In this document: positions 49,335-58,312 of the stretch, in pieces
How positions within the stretch are numbered: the first letter of the stretch is position 1
Layout of the letters: the number at the start of each line of letters is the position of its first letter
Assembly (NCBI GenBank): GCA_003154775.1
Contig: PMES01000148.1
Coordinates: forward strand, 89,500-153,499
Direction of reading: 5' to 3'
Length of the DNA stretch: 64,000 bases
Source of the DNA: Acidobacteriota bacterium
GTDB lineage: Bacteria; Acidobacteriota; Terriglobia; Acidiferrales; UBA7541
Notes under the pieces: model-generated
What the model saw: the letters and a program-made list of their open reading frames with translations, nothing else
Told to the model about the DNA's origin: nothing
The model's database searches: none
Made by a program: the position numbers and the translations under genes

Positions 49335-51311
49335 TTGGCCATACGACGCAAGTGTGTTTCCCTTCTCTTTGTCCTGCTCTTTTCGACCCTATTTTCTGTT
49401 GGCGCGCGGGCCGGCGACGAATGGCTGCCCATCGATCCCGTCGAACTCAGAATGACCAGCGAGCCGCTGGCGCCGGGTGCGCCGGCGATCTATCTCTATC
49501 GGCAAGTGGACCGGGATGATAGCAAAGCAGACACAACCGAGTACAACTACGTGCGTATCAAGATTCTGACCGAAGAAGGACGTAAGTACGGCAATATCGA
49601 AATCCAATTTGAAAAAGCCAACTTTCACGTCAGCGCGATTCGCGCAAGAACGATCCATCCCGATGGCACGGTCGTGAATTTTGATGGAAAGGTCTATGAA
49701 AACACCATCGTCAAATCGAAGAGCTTGAAATACCTCGCGAAGACCTTTTCGATGCCGGATGTTACGGTGGGCAGCATCGTGGAGTACCACTTCAATTACG
49801 ATTACGAGCAATACTCCATTTATAATTCGCGGTGGATTTTAAGCGAGGAACTCTTCACCAAGCATGCGAAATTCACTCTGAAGCCCTATGAGAGGGAAGA
49901 CGTTTATCTGCAATGGTTTTGGCCTGCGGGCCTCCCGACTGGCACCACCCCGGCCGCGCAAGGCCCGGATCGCATTGTCCGGATGGAGTCCAACAACATT
50001 CCGGCGTTTGAAATCGAAGATTACATGCCGCCGGAGAATGAGTTGAAGTTCAGGGTCAATTTCGTCTATCGGGAAGGTGCTCCAGAAACGAACGTGGACA
50101 AATACTGGACCAGCTTCGGCAAGAAACAGAGCGGGCGCGTCGAGGAATTCGTAAACAAGCGCAAAGCCATGGAGCAGGCCGTGGCACAGATCGTTTCGCC
50201 CAACGACCCTCCGATGGTGAAGCTGCAGAAGATCTATGCGCGTACCCAGCAGGTTCGCAACTTGAGTTATGAAGAGAGCAAGACCGAACTGGAGCAAAAG
50301 CGCGAAAAGCTGAAGACCGCGTCCAACGTGGAAGAACTCTGGAAAATGCAGTACGGGAACCGGCAGAACATCACGTGGCTTTTCCTGGCGTTGGCGCGGG
50401 CCGCGGGATTAGAAGCGTATCCGTGCGTGGCGTCCGGACGCAGCGAGTATTTTTTCCATAAGGAACGGCTGAACAGCGCCGAACTGGGCACCAACGTGGT
50501 TCTCGTCAAGTTGGACGGAAAGGATTTGTTCTTCGAACCGGGAGCGGCATTCACGCCCTTTGGCCTGTTGCCCTGGACGGAAACCGGTGTCGCCGGCTTG
50601 AAACTCGACAAGGAAGGCGGGAAATGGATCACCACGAGCCTGCCGGAAAGCGATGCCTCGCGGACCGAACGCAAGGGCGACCTGAAGTTGCTTGACGACG
50701 GATCGCTGGAAGGCAAGCTCACCGTGACGTGGACGGGCCTGGAGGGGATGTGGCGCAGACAGGAGCAACGGAACCAGGACGACGCCAGCCGGAAGAAGTT
50801 CCTCGAAGACGATGTGAAGAACTCCATCGCTATGGGCAGCGAAGTGGAACTTACCAAGCAACCGGACTGGAAGAATTCGGACACGGCGTTCACCGCGGAG
50901 TTCACGCTGAAAGTGCCGGGATTCGCATCTTCAGCGGGAAGAAAGGTGCTGCTGCCGGTGAGCCTGTTTGCCGCGAATGAGAAACATTTGTTTGAGCACT
51001 CCGACAGGGTATACGCGATTTATTTTCAGTTTCCCTTCAAGAAGATAGACGACATCACGATCGATTTGCCGCTTGGATGGAAGACCACGACGTTGCCCAA
51101 GCCGATTGACCAGGACGCCCGAGCCGCGGACTACAAACTTACCGTGGAGGATCAGAAAGGCTTGATTCACATCCGGCGTGAAATTCGCAGCGACGTGCTG
51201 TTGGCGCCGAAAGAGGCCTATCCGGCGTTGCGGGGTTTTTATCAGATAGTGAGGACCCAGGATGATCAGCAAATCATACTTCTGCCCGTCGGCGCTTCGG
51301 CCAGCCAGTAA
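49335..51311 (+). CDS. DUF3857/transglutaminase-like exported protein 1
   Basis: About 658 residues. A signal peptide (MAIRRKCVSLLFVLLFSTLFSVGARA) leads into a DUF3857 domain: YVRIKILTEEGRKYGNIEIQFEKANFHVSAIRARTIHPDGTVVNFDGKVYENTIVKSKSLKYLAKTFSMPDVTVGSIVEYHF. A transglutaminase-like part follows (RNLSYEESK ... NITWLFLALARAAGLEAYPCVASGR), but the usual Cys-Lys in 'GDCKDK' is absent; the sequence there reads QYGNRQNITWLFL, so this copy is probably inactive as an enzyme. TTG 49335 is chosen because GGTGGAGG sits seven bases before it. The next gene is a relative that keeps the catalytic residues. Confidence 0.8.
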   Translation: MAIRRKCVSLLFVLLFSTLFSVGARAGDEWLPIDPVELRMTSEPLAPGAPAIYLYRQVDRDDSKADTTEYNYVRIKILTEEGRKYGNIEIQFEKANFHVSAIRARTIHPDGTVVNFDGKVYENTIVKSKSLKYLAKTFSMPDVTVGSIVEYHFNYDYEQYSIYNSRWILSEELFTKHAKFTLKPYEREDVYLQWFWPAGLPTGTTPAAQGPDRIVRMESNNIPAFEIEDYMPPENELKFRVNFVYREGAPETNVDKYWTSFGKKQSGRVEEFVNKRKAMEQAVAQIVSPNDPPMVKLQKIYARTQQVRNLSYEESKTELEQKREKLKTASNVEELWKMQYGNRQNITWLFLALARAAGLEAYPCVASGRSEYFFHKERLNSAELGTNVVLVKLDGKDLFFEPGAAFTPFGLLPWTETGVAGLKLDKEGGKWITTSLPESDASRTERKGDLKLLDDGSLEGKLTVTWTGLEGMWRRQEQRNQDDASRKKFLEDDVKNSIAMGSEVELTKQPDWKNSDTAFTAEFTLKVPGFASSAGRKVLLPVSLFAANEKHLFEHSDRVYAIYFQFPFKKIDDITIDLPLGWKTTTLPKPIDQDARAADYKLTVEDQKGLIHIRREIRSDVLLAPKEAYPALRGFYQIVRTQDDQQIILLPVGASASQ

Positions 51312-53313
51312 GCGAAAAGCGCGTCCCACGGTTTGTTTTGTTATGGCGACGCTGTTCGTCTGCTTTGCGCCGTTTCTTGCTTCGCGAACCATCGCCGCGG
51401 ATGCGCCTGCCTGGATGCACGCAGCCGCCACAGCGCCGCTCCCGCCCCATGATGAGAAGACCGATGCCGTTACTGTGTACTCCGAGGACATCACCGTCGT
51501 CCTGTCGGAGAGCAAGATAAGAACGATCGAGCGGCGGGCCTACAAGATTCTGCGCCCGGGAGGGCGCGATTTCGGAATTGCGTATGCGGAATTCGACTCC
51601 AACCGGAAGATTAGCGGGATGAAGGCATGGTGCATTCCCGCCCAGGGCAAGGATTACGAAGTAAAAGAAAAAGAGGCGCTGGACGTATCTTTGGCAGGAG
51701 TGGAGTTTTCGGAACTAATCTCGGATGTGAAGGACCGATTCCTCAGGATTCCTGCAGCGGAGCCCGGGAATGTGGTCGGCTATGAAGTTGAAACTGAGAC
51801 GCGACCCTATATCCTGCAGGAATGGTGGAATTTTCAGAATCGCACTCCGGTCAAGGAAGCACGATACTCGCTGCAGCTCCCGTCCGGCTGGGAGTACAAA
51901 GCAACCTGGATCAACCATCCGGAGGTCCAGCCAACACCCGCGGGGGCAAATCAGTGGCAGTGGGTGGTGACGGACGTTCCGGCGATCCGCGAAGAGGACG
52001 ATATGCCGCCGTGGGCGGGTATTGCGGGGCAGATGATCGTGTCGTTTTTCCCGCCGGGCGGTTCGGGGAAAAGGGGATTCGAGAACTGGAACGAAATGGG
52101 CCGCTGGGAGAACACCCTTTTCCAAGGGCAGCGTGATCCATCGCCCGAGATCAAGCAGAAAGTCGCGGAACTGACGGCCTCGGCGCCGACGACGCTGGCG
52201 AAGATGCAAGCAATCGCGGCATTTGTGCAGAAAGACATTCGGTACGTTGCAATCGAATTGGGAATCGGAGGATGGCAGCCGCACCCGGCCCGGGACATCT
52301 ATTCGCACAGGTATGGCGATTGCAAGGACAAGGCCACGCTGATGAGCGCGATGCTGAAAGAGATTGGCGTCGAATCTTATTATCTCGACATCAACGCGCG
52401 CCGGGGCGGCGTGACACCGACAACTCCTCCGCAAATGTACTGGTTCAACCACGAGATTCTGGGAATCCGGCTGCCGGACAGCGTCAGCGATTCATCGCTG
52501 ATGGCGATTTACAATCACCCGAAGCTCGGGAGAATTCTGATCTTCGATCCGACCAGCGAAGTGACACCATTCGGGCAATTGGAGGGGGCGCTTCAGGACA
52601 ATTACGGGCTGCTGGTCACCGAGGGCGGGGGAGATCTGATCCAAGTGCCGCAGCTTGCGCCATCCTCAAGCGGTAACCGCCGGATGGCCAAGTTGCAGCT
52701 CTCGCCGGAAGGCACTTTGAGTGGCGATGTCACGGAGATTCGTCAGGGGGACAACGCGGCGAGTCAACGTTATGCGCTGCGGGCGGCCACCAAGAACGCT
52801 GACCGGATCAAGCCCATTGAAACTCTACTGTCTCGTTCGCTGGGCACATTTCAGATCACCTCAGCGACCGTGGGCAACCTCGACGTCCACGATCAGCCGT
52901 TTGAGTACATCTATTCTTTTACAGCCGAAAAATACGGGAAGAGTGCCGGCAATCTTCTCCTGGTGCGCCCGCGGGTCATCGGAAATTGGTCCAGCGATGT
53001 TCTGGAGAAGAAGGAGCCGCGCAAATATCCGGTGGAATTCGATGGACCGCTGACGAATGTAGATTCGATAGAAATCAAGCTGCCTGCAGGGTATGAAGTC
53101 GACGAGCTGCCCGCTGCCGCGGATGCGGAATACTCTTTCGGGAGCTATCACAGCAAGTGCGAAGTGAAAGAGGACGAGCTGGTTTACAGGCGCGCACTCG
53201 TGGTCAAGGAGTTGAGCGTGCCGGTGGACAAGTTGGCTCAACTGAAGACGTTCTACCGGATCATCGCGGGCGATGAGCGGAGTACCGCCGTGCTGAAGCC
53301 GAAGGGGAACTGA
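51262..53313 (+). CDS. DUF3857/transglutaminase-like exported protein 2
   Basis: A 683-residue relative of the gene before it, overlapping it by 50 bases. After a signal region (ATLFVCFAPFLASRTIAA) comes the DUF3857 part (YKILRPGGRDFGIAYAEFDSNRKISGMKAWCIPAQGKDYEVKEKE), and then a transglutaminase domain with catalytic Cys in YSHRYGDCKDKATLMSAMLKEIG, His in YWFNHEILGIRLP, and Asp in ILIFDPTSEVTPFG. The role of these proteins is unknown; they may process or crosslink envelope peptides. ATG 51262 has GAGGACCCAGG before it; ATG 51343 would also leave a signal peptide. Confidence 0.85.
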   Translation: MISKSYFCPSALRPASKRKARPTVCFVMATLFVCFAPFLASRTIAADAPAWMHAAATAPLPPHDEKTDAVTVYSEDITVVLSESKIRTIERRAYKILRPGGRDFGIAYAEFDSNRKISGMKAWCIPAQGKDYEVKEKEALDVSLAGVEFSELISDVKDRFLRIPAAEPGNVVGYEVETETRPYILQEWWNFQNRTPVKEARYSLQLPSGWEYKATWINHPEVQPTPAGANQWQWVVTDVPAIREEDDMPPWAGIAGQMIVSFFPPGGSGKRGFENWNEMGRWENTLFQGQRDPSPEIKQKVAELTASAPTTLAKMQAIAAFVQKDIRYVAIELGIGGWQPHPARDIYSHRYGDCKDKATLMSAMLKEIGVESYYLDINARRGGVTPTTPPQMYWFNHEILGIRLPDSVSDSSLMAIYNHPKLGRILIFDPTSEVTPFGQLEGALQDNYGLLVTEGGGDLIQVPQLAPSSSGNRRMAKLQLSPEGTLSGDVTEIRQGDNAASQRYALRAATKNADRIKPIETLLSRSLGTFQITSATVGNLDVHDQPFEYIYSFTAEKYGKSAGNLLLVRPRVIGNWSSDVLEKKEPRKYPVEFDGPLTNVDSIEIKLPAGYEVDELPAAADAEYSFGSYHSKCEVKEDELVYRRALVVKELSVPVDKLAQLKTFYRIIAGDERSTAVLKPKGN

Positions 53314-53506
53314 GGGATTCGCAAATTCACTGGGTTTGGCGAGGATTCACGAAGGCGATCGTGGCCGGAGCTTGCAGCGAACTTGACTCTAAACCCGCAC
53401 CCTTTGAAAAACCGCAGGCCAAAGGGTGCGCCACCCCATTTCGCGTTCGGACTTTACGCCTGTCCCACCCGCGGACGTGAAAGAGTCCCAGGAGGCCCTC
53501 AAAGCG

Positions 53507-53800
53507 ATGAGTAACGTCCCTGGATTGACGGTGACAGCAGCGACTGGAGGAAATATCAAAGCCGGGCAGGTGACCGCAACGTTAGCTGATGCGGCCACCC
53601 TGGCAGTGGCCCCCATGCAAGCTGTTAAGAACCCCGCAACGGCGGCTGATGCAATCGGAACGGTGGGAAGCGTGGCAGACCTCGTTATAAATGCTGGGAA
53701 AACAGCAGCAAGTGTCGTATCAGGAGCCATAGCTACTTCACCGCAGCCTCCTCCGCCACCGCCGCCAAAGTGTCCGAATGCAACCTGTCCTAACAAGTGA
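53507..53800 (+). CDS. Small Ala-rich protein with proline tail, unknown
   Basis: About 97 residues from ATG 53507 (or 124 from a GTG at 53426). The body is Ala/Val/Thr rich (VTATLADAATLAVAPMQAVKNPATAADAIGTVGSVADLVINAGKTAASVVSGAI), and the end is a run of seven prolines followed by KCPNATCPNK. No family is recognised. It is followed after 3 bases by a small membrane protein gene. The composition resembles the tail of a larger repeat protein, so it could be a remnant rather than an intact gene. Confidence 0.45.
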   Translation: MSNVPGLTVTAATGGNIKAGQVTATLADAATLAVAPMQAVKNPATAADAIGTVGSVADLVINAGKTAASVVSGAIATSPQPPPPPPPKCPNATCPNK

Positions 53801-53803
53801 GCT

Positions 53804-53995
53804 ATGAACCGATTTCATCAATTCATGAACAAACGACTCTGGTTCCTGCTTTTTAACACATGCTCGATAGCATATCTTGTTATGAGTGGGCGACTGCATT
53901 ACGACCTTGTTTCTGTCCTGGGTTGCGGAATAGCATTGCTATTGATGAACGGGATTGCGCTTTTGTCTGCAAGAAACTTCCCGGATTGGAAATGA
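53804..53995 (+). CDS. Small two-helix membrane protein
   Basis: A 63-residue protein with two hydrophobic segments (RLWFLLFNTCSIAYLVMSG and YDLVSVLGCGIALLLMNGIALL). Unknown function. Its stop overlaps the next start (ATGA at 53992-53995), which suggests translational coupling. Confidence 0.55.
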   Translation: MNRFHQFMNKRLWFLLFNTCSIAYLVMSGRLHYDLVSVLGCGIALLLMNGIALLSARNFPDWK

Positions 53996-54165
53996 AGCCA
54001 CAGTTCAGAGCATTCTTGGTTAACTTCGGTATTGCCATCGGTCTTGTCGTCGAACTACACCGAGGGGCCGCTGCCTTTGAAGTTGCGCTTACTGGGATTT
54101 TTCTTTTCGTGCTGGCAAATGCGCTTCTACTGAGCGCATATAGAAAGAGACGTCGGGCTGATTAG
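53992..54165 (+). CDS. Small membrane protein coupled to the one upstream
   Basis: A 57-residue protein with two hydrophobic segments (FLVNFGIAIGLVVEL and ALTGIFLFVLANALLLSAY) and a basic C-terminus RKRRRAD. It begins within the stop of the gene before it (ATGA) and ends at the edge of the IS110 left-end region. No family is recognised. Confidence 0.55.
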   Translation: MKPQFRAFLVNFGIAIGLVVELHRGAAAFEVALTGIFLFVLANALLLSAYRKRRRAD

Positions 54166-54290
54166 ATGATGGCGTCGCCTCCCTCGACCGAGCAAACTTG
54201 GTTGGCTGATTGGATGACTGCGTCGGCTCCTGTTCCCAAGTAGACTTGGTAGCTGTTGGACGATCAAGGCTCGGAAAAAGGAGCCGAGCG
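54166..54290 (+). mobile_element. IS110 left-end non-coding region, copy 2 (bridge RNA remnant)
   Basis: The 125 bases before the transposase remnant contain an imperfect tandem duplication of about 47 bases (GATGATGGCGTCGCCTCC... and GATGACTGCGTCGGCTCC...). The second unit plus the sequence up to the start codon aligns with the minus-strand region 45106-45183. GGCTCGGAAAAAGGAGCC just before the ATG can fold as a hairpin. In IS110 elements this position encodes the bridge RNA that picks target and donor sites. Confidence 0.55.
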
Positions 54291-54398
54291 ATGATCATTA
54301 TAGGTTGTGATTTTCACACACGCTACCAACAGATTGCCATGGCCAACGACGAAACTGGGGGAGTTGCTTCTTCCTCCTCGTCCCAGTTTCGAAATTAG
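54291..54398 (+). pseudogene. IS110-family transposase, N-terminal remnant
   Basis: It reads MIIIGCDFHTRYQQIAMANDETG and then drifts into Ser-rich codons and a stop. The opening matches the DEDD-type start of IS110 transposases, as at 45105. Only about 23 codons survive. The break falls next to an inverted repeat (CGAAACTGGG at 54350-54359 with CCCAGTTTCG at 54382-54391). Confidence 0.8.
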
Positions 54399-54728
54399 TA
54401 CCTCATAAATATACATTGACAGTTGGTAATTATAGCGGTATAATACGTCGTGAATACTCGGCACAAGCCCGCCCGCGCCCCGCAGCTCTCCAGCACACTC
54501 ACCCTCTGCACCAACAGTGCGCATCCATATCAAAACAAAGGCTTTGCAAACCCAAACAGCGAGTTTCTAAGTGCCTTGTTTTCACATCGTTGCGCACACT
54601 CGCGCCCGCAACCCCTTTGTTTTGACATGCTTCACAAAAACACCCGGGGTGGCATACACAAACTTTTTCAGTCGCCGCTCACAAATCGCGGATCTCGCTT
54701 CACAAGTTACGTCGCAGAGGGAATGGAC
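54399..54728. other. Non-coding stretch with a strong promoter
   Basis: Apart from the perfect consensus promoter at 54416-54444, I see nothing I can call a gene. An open frame starting GTG 54450 runs on to 55622, but beyond 54728 it is antisense to two better-supported genes, so it is not reported as a CDS. Confidence 0.5.
54416..54444 (+). promoter_or_regulatory. Perfect consensus sigma-70 promoter
   Basis: TTGACA (54416-54421), 17 bases, TATAAT (54439-54444). Both hexamers and the spacing are exact consensus. Transcription should start near 54451, right at a GTG codon at 54450. No real gene lies downstream on this strand, so the transcript would be a small RNA, a near-leaderless short ORF, or antisense to the gene at 54729-55340. 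Confidence 0.8.
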
Positions 54729-55340
54729 CTAACTTCGCGGGCAGATAAACGTGACGGCCGCGGGCGGGCGGAGGGTGCTCCAGCGGTGGCGGAGGTTGCG
54801 CGGGGCGGCTTCGAGCAGGGCGGCGAGAAGTTGCTGGGCTTGGTCATAGGGCAGGGAAATGCGGAAGAGATCGGCGCGCCGCGCATGGGAATATCTCTCA
54901 TAGCGGGCAGTATGACTGGCGGCGTTCCGCAGAAGCACCTGCCAGGGAGAAAGCCTTCCCAGAAATTTCTTTTCCAAAGCCTCCGCACGAAAAATTTCGA
55001 CTACATGGCATTGCGTCCCGCCGCCGATCTCGAAGAGCGCCGCAGTTGCTTTGGACGGCTCGAACGGGCGCGAAGGATCGTCATCGGGAAAGGGAACGAG
55101 GAGCGCTGCGATCTCCGAAGCTTCCGCTGCTATGCCATCCCACCAGTAGCGGTAGCCGTGGTAGACCGCGGTGCCGCTCCGGAAAATCTGCCGCACGCGC
55201 GCGGGGTCCTTGCCCGCAATGCTGACGACCAGATCCGCCAGTTCGTGCAGGCGAAACACCTGCTTCACCACTGGGCGGACGCTGACGTAGCCTGCGTCTT
55301 CTTCGGTGTAACGAACGGGAATTTGTTGCGGCAAGGGCAT
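54729..55340 (-). CDS. Hypothetical protein
   Basis: About 203 residues from ATG 55340 (MPLPQQIPVRYTEEDAGYVSVRPVVKQVFRLHELADLVVSIAGKDPARVRQIFRSG). It is followed by TAVYHGYRYWWDGIAAEASEIAALLVPFPDDDPSRPFEPSKATAAL and a C-terminal half with AASHTARYERYSHARRADLFRISLPYDQAQQLLAALLE. I recognise no family and see no signal or membrane segment. It lies 90 bases downstream of the YqeY-like gene in the same direction and may share its transcript. The frame is open up to 55433, so the start is uncertain. Confidence 0.65.
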   Translation of the reverse strand: MPLPQQIPVRYTEEDAGYVSVRPVVKQVFRLHELADLVVSIAGKDPARVRQIFRSGTAVYHGYRYWWDGIAAEASEIAALLVPFPDDDPSRPFEPSKATAALFEIGGGTQCHVVEIFRAEALEKKFLGRLSPWQVLLRNAASHTARYERYSHARRADLFRISLPYDQAQQLLAALLEAAPRNLRHRWSTLRPPAAVTFICPRS

Positions 55341-55429
55341 GAGTTTATCGATGACGACGCGAATTTCGGAGTTTCCTGCAATCAAAGGCGCCCGCCTCAG
55401 AAGGCGGCCGCTACAAATGCAAAACGGCG

Positions 55430-55885
55430 TCAACCGAGTTTGGAAAGACGTTCGCGAACGCGATCACTCAACGCTTTGCCGTCAACCGCCTTTCCGGCCA
55501 GGATTTCTTTTGCGGCTTTGACGACGGCGCCCATCTGCTTGACGGAGGCCGCCTTCGTATCCGCGATGGCTTGGGCGACGGCGGCATCCATTTCGGCTTC
55601 GGAGGCGCCGGCGGGGAGATAGCTTTCGACGACGGCGAGCTGGCGGGTCTCCTTGTCGACAAGGTCCTGGCGGCCGCCTTTGGTGAACTGCTCGATGGAC
55701 TCTTTGCGCTGCTTGACGAGCGTCTGGAGCAACTGAATGGATTCCGCGTCGTCCAGCGCGCGCAGCTTTTCCACTTCCTTCAATTGCAGCGCGGATTTCA
55801 CCATGCGCAGGACGCTCAGGCGCAGCTCGTCCTTGGCCTTCATGGCGGTGACAATATCTTTCTGGATCGTTTCGGAAAGGCTCAT
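55430..55885 (-). CDS. GatB/YqeY domain-containing protein
   Basis: A 151-residue protein matching YqeY throughout: MSLSETIQKDIVTAMKAKDELRLSVLRMVKSALQLKEVEK, LLQTLVKQRKESIEQFTKGGRQDLVDKETRQLAVVESYLP and VKQMGAVVKAAKEILAGKAVDGKALSDRVRERL. The domain is the tRNA-contacting tail of the GatB amidotransferase subunit as a free protein; its role in bacteria is not well defined. Start ATG 55885 follows GGGGGGAG. Confidence 0.93.
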   Translation of the reverse strand: MSLSETIQKDIVTAMKAKDELRLSVLRMVKSALQLKEVEKLRALDDAESIQLLQTLVKQRKESIEQFTKGGRQDLVDKETRQLAVVESYLPAGASEAEMDAAVAQAIADTKAASVKQMGAVVKAAKEILAGKAVDGKALSDRVRERLSKLG

Positions 55886-56054
55886 GGCAACTCCCCCCCT
55901 TCCGAACTATAACAGACACATATACCCAACATTTACAATTCTCCTTGATGCCGCGATTGACACGCGGCGAGCCGCACAGTACTTTGATTAGTTTTCCATG
56001 CTGGGAGGAGACCGCCGGGGAGTGTGCCGCGGCTCCTACCCGAAATGAGGAATC

Positions 56055-57644
56055 ATGAAAGTCATCGTGGCGGACAAGATCAGCGAACGAGGAGTGGAAC
56101 TCCTAAAGCAGACCGGCTGGAACATCGTTCTGACGACAAAGGACACGCTGCTGGGCGAACTAGGTGATGCCGATGCCCTGATCGTGCGCAGCGCCACGCG
56201 CGTTACGCCGGAACTGCTGCAGAAGGCCCCGCAACTTCGCGTGGTGGGGCGGGCGGGAGTCGGTGTGGATAACATTGACCTGGACGAAGCCACCAAGCGT
56301 GGTGTGCTGGTGATGAGCACGCCCGGGGGAAGTTCCGTCAGCGTCGCCGAGCATACGTTCGCGCTGCTGCTGGCCCTGGTGCGCCAGGTACCAAAGTTCG
56401 ACGCGGCGCTGCGCGAAGGGAGATGGGAGAAGTCCTCATCGGGCGCGGAAGTGCGCGGGAAAACCCTGGGATTGATCGGCTTGGGGCGCATCGGCAGCGA
56501 GGTAGCCAGGCGCGCGGCTGCGTTCGATATGCGGCTTGTGGCTTGCGATCCGTATATCAGCGAGGCTGCAGCAAGGGAACGGTCGGTGGAGCTAATGCCG
56601 CTGGGGAAGCTGCTGGCGGAAAGCGATTTCATTTCCTTGCACACCGCGGTCAACCCGCAGACACAGAACATGATCAACGCCGTCACGATCGCGCAGATGA
56701 AAAAAGGCGTGCGGATTGTGAACGCGGCGCGCGGCGAACTGATCAACGAAGCGGACTTGGCGGCCGCGCTGAAGAGCGGGCATGTGGCGGGCGCCGCACT
56801 GGACGTATTCGTCGAAGAGCCGCCGAAAAATTCCCCGCTGATTGGTTTGCCGAACGTGATTTGCACACCGCATGTGGCGGGCTCGACCGCGGAAGCGCAG
56901 GAGGAGTTGGGGATTCAGGTTGCCGTACAGGTGCGCGACTACCTGGCGGAAGGCGTGATCCGCAACGCGGTGAACCTGCCGGCACTTTCACCGGAGCAAT
57001 ATCGCCGTATACGGCCGTACCTTGCGCTAGCGGAACGGCTGGGCTCGCTGGTTTCACAAGCAGCGGCCACGCGGCCAGCCCGGATACGGATTCGCTATGC
57101 CGGCGAACTTTCGGAGATTGGGACGCACCTCTTGCGCAGCGCTGTTCTCGCAGGGCTGTTGAACGCCGTTCTCGATGAGAAAGTGAACGTGGTAAATGCT
57201 GGACGCGTGGCGGCAGCCCGCGGACTGATCGTCGAAGAAGAAACGCGACGGCGGGAACATGGCTTTCCCCATACCCTGGAAGTGGCGGCTATGCCGGAGA
57301 AGGAAGGCGCGGCGGGGTTCAGCGCGGAAGGCACCGTACTCCATGATGGTTCGCCGCGCGTCATCAACATTGATGGAATCGCGCTGGAAGCCCAATTGGA
57401 AGGCACGGTGCTGTACCTTCGGAACCACGACGAACCTGGCGTGATCGGCTATATCGGTACGACCCTAGGGAAGCATGGCGTAAACATCGCTACATTTGCG
57501 CTTGGACGCCGTGAAGCCGCGCGGGGGGCCGAAGCCGTCTCCCTGGTGCGGCTGGATGGCGAGGTATCCGCATCAATTCTGGAGCCGATCCGGGCGAACT
57601 CCGCAATCACGCAGGCGCGGCTGTTGCACTTCGGCAAGGCCTGA
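56055..57644 (+). CDS. serA: D-3-phosphoglycerate dehydrogenase
   Basis: A 529-residue type-I SerA, the first enzyme of serine synthesis. The substrate domain opens MKVIVADKISERGVELL. The NAD site is GKTLGLIGLGRIGSEVARRAAAFDM. Catalytic residues are Arg in VNAARGELINE, Glu in VFVEEPP, and His in ICTPHVAGST. The intervening ASB domain (ARIRIRYAGELSEIGTHLL) and a C-terminal ACT domain (LRNHDEPGVIGYIGTTLGKHGVNIATFALGR) are complete, so feedback control by serine is possible. ATG 56055 gives the usual length. serC and serB are not next to it. Confidence 0.96.
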   Translation: MKVIVADKISERGVELLKQTGWNIVLTTKDTLLGELGDADALIVRSATRVTPELLQKAPQLRVVGRAGVGVDNIDLDEATKRGVLVMSTPGGSSVSVAEHTFALLLALVRQVPKFDAALREGRWEKSSSGAEVRGKTLGLIGLGRIGSEVARRAAAFDMRLVACDPYISEAAARERSVELMPLGKLLAESDFISLHTAVNPQTQNMINAVTIAQMKKGVRIVNAARGELINEADLAAALKSGHVAGAALDVFVEEPPKNSPLIGLPNVICTPHVAGSTAEAQEELGIQVAVQVRDYLAEGVIRNAVNLPALSPEQYRRIRPYLALAERLGSLVSQAAATRPARIRIRYAGELSEIGTHLLRSAVLAGLLNAVLDEKVNVVNAGRVAAARGLIVEEETRRREHGFPHTLEVAAMPEKEGAAGFSAEGTVLHDGSPRVINIDGIALEAQLEGTVLYLRNHDEPGVIGYIGTTLGKHGVNIATFALGRREAARGAEAVSLVRLDGEVSASILEPIRANSAITQARLLHFGKA

Positions 57645-58312
57645 ACGGCTTGCCGGTCGAGCACGGCTATCTACGCGAGAGAGTGGCTCAGACCAGAGGG
57701 CCAATGGCGTGTACCAGAGTTCCAACTGTTTGAAAGCAAGGAATATTTCCGCACTCGCTCGCAAGGCGGGCGGCAGGGTGCTCCCGGCGTTCTTTCCCGG
57801 GTGGTTCCGTGAATGAGGCAATCCTTTCCACAGCGGGGGAGCAACCCCCTGCGGTCAAAGTATTTGAAAATCCGTTCCTATCCATTCATAGAACATTCCT
57901 TGACACCAGGCTCAATTTGGCAAAGAATTTGACAACTCTAAGGCAAGTCCGTGGTGAAACGAGGGCGCCCGGGCAGTTCCAGATTCGTGTGTGTGTTTTT
58001 TCTGGCTGGGTAGCGTTCGAGGGATGAGTCTCCGGGGGGATCCCGCCTCTTCAAACTTACATCGCGGACTGAAACGGTGCATGCGACAGGTGCTGGCAGG
58101 AGGGGTATTTCTGCTGCCGGCGCAGGGTTGTATTTTGGGTGATTAGCTCCGAAGTGCGAGGGTGTACTGGGAAGAGATCATGGGGCAGGGGACTGTTTGG
58201 ATTTCCAGGGGCAGCGCAGTGGGGTAGTTGATCAAGGTTCTCGGATTCGTTTTTTCATTGGCATGTTGGTTCTACTGGCCGTCATGGTGGTAGGGAGAAA
58301 GGGTGATGTTTT
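57645..58312. other. Intergenic region before the TonB receptor gene
   Basis: About 670 bases with no gene I can support. TTGACA at 57900-57905 has only a weak -10 (AAGAAT) 17 bases later, and a second TTGACA lies at about 57929. The short open frames here lack ribosome binding sites and family features. The long leader is likely to hold the regulation of the receptor gene, but I see no clear operator. Confidence 0.45.

Noticed and set aside
54450..55622. 390-aa plus-strand frame starting at the perfect promoter
   Set aside because: Most of it is antisense to a YqeY-like gene and a hypothetical gene; only the promoter and the possible short RNA are kept.
57809..58027. 72-aa frame before the TonB receptor
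   Set aside because: No ribosome binding site or motif; it probably lies within the receptor gene's leader.
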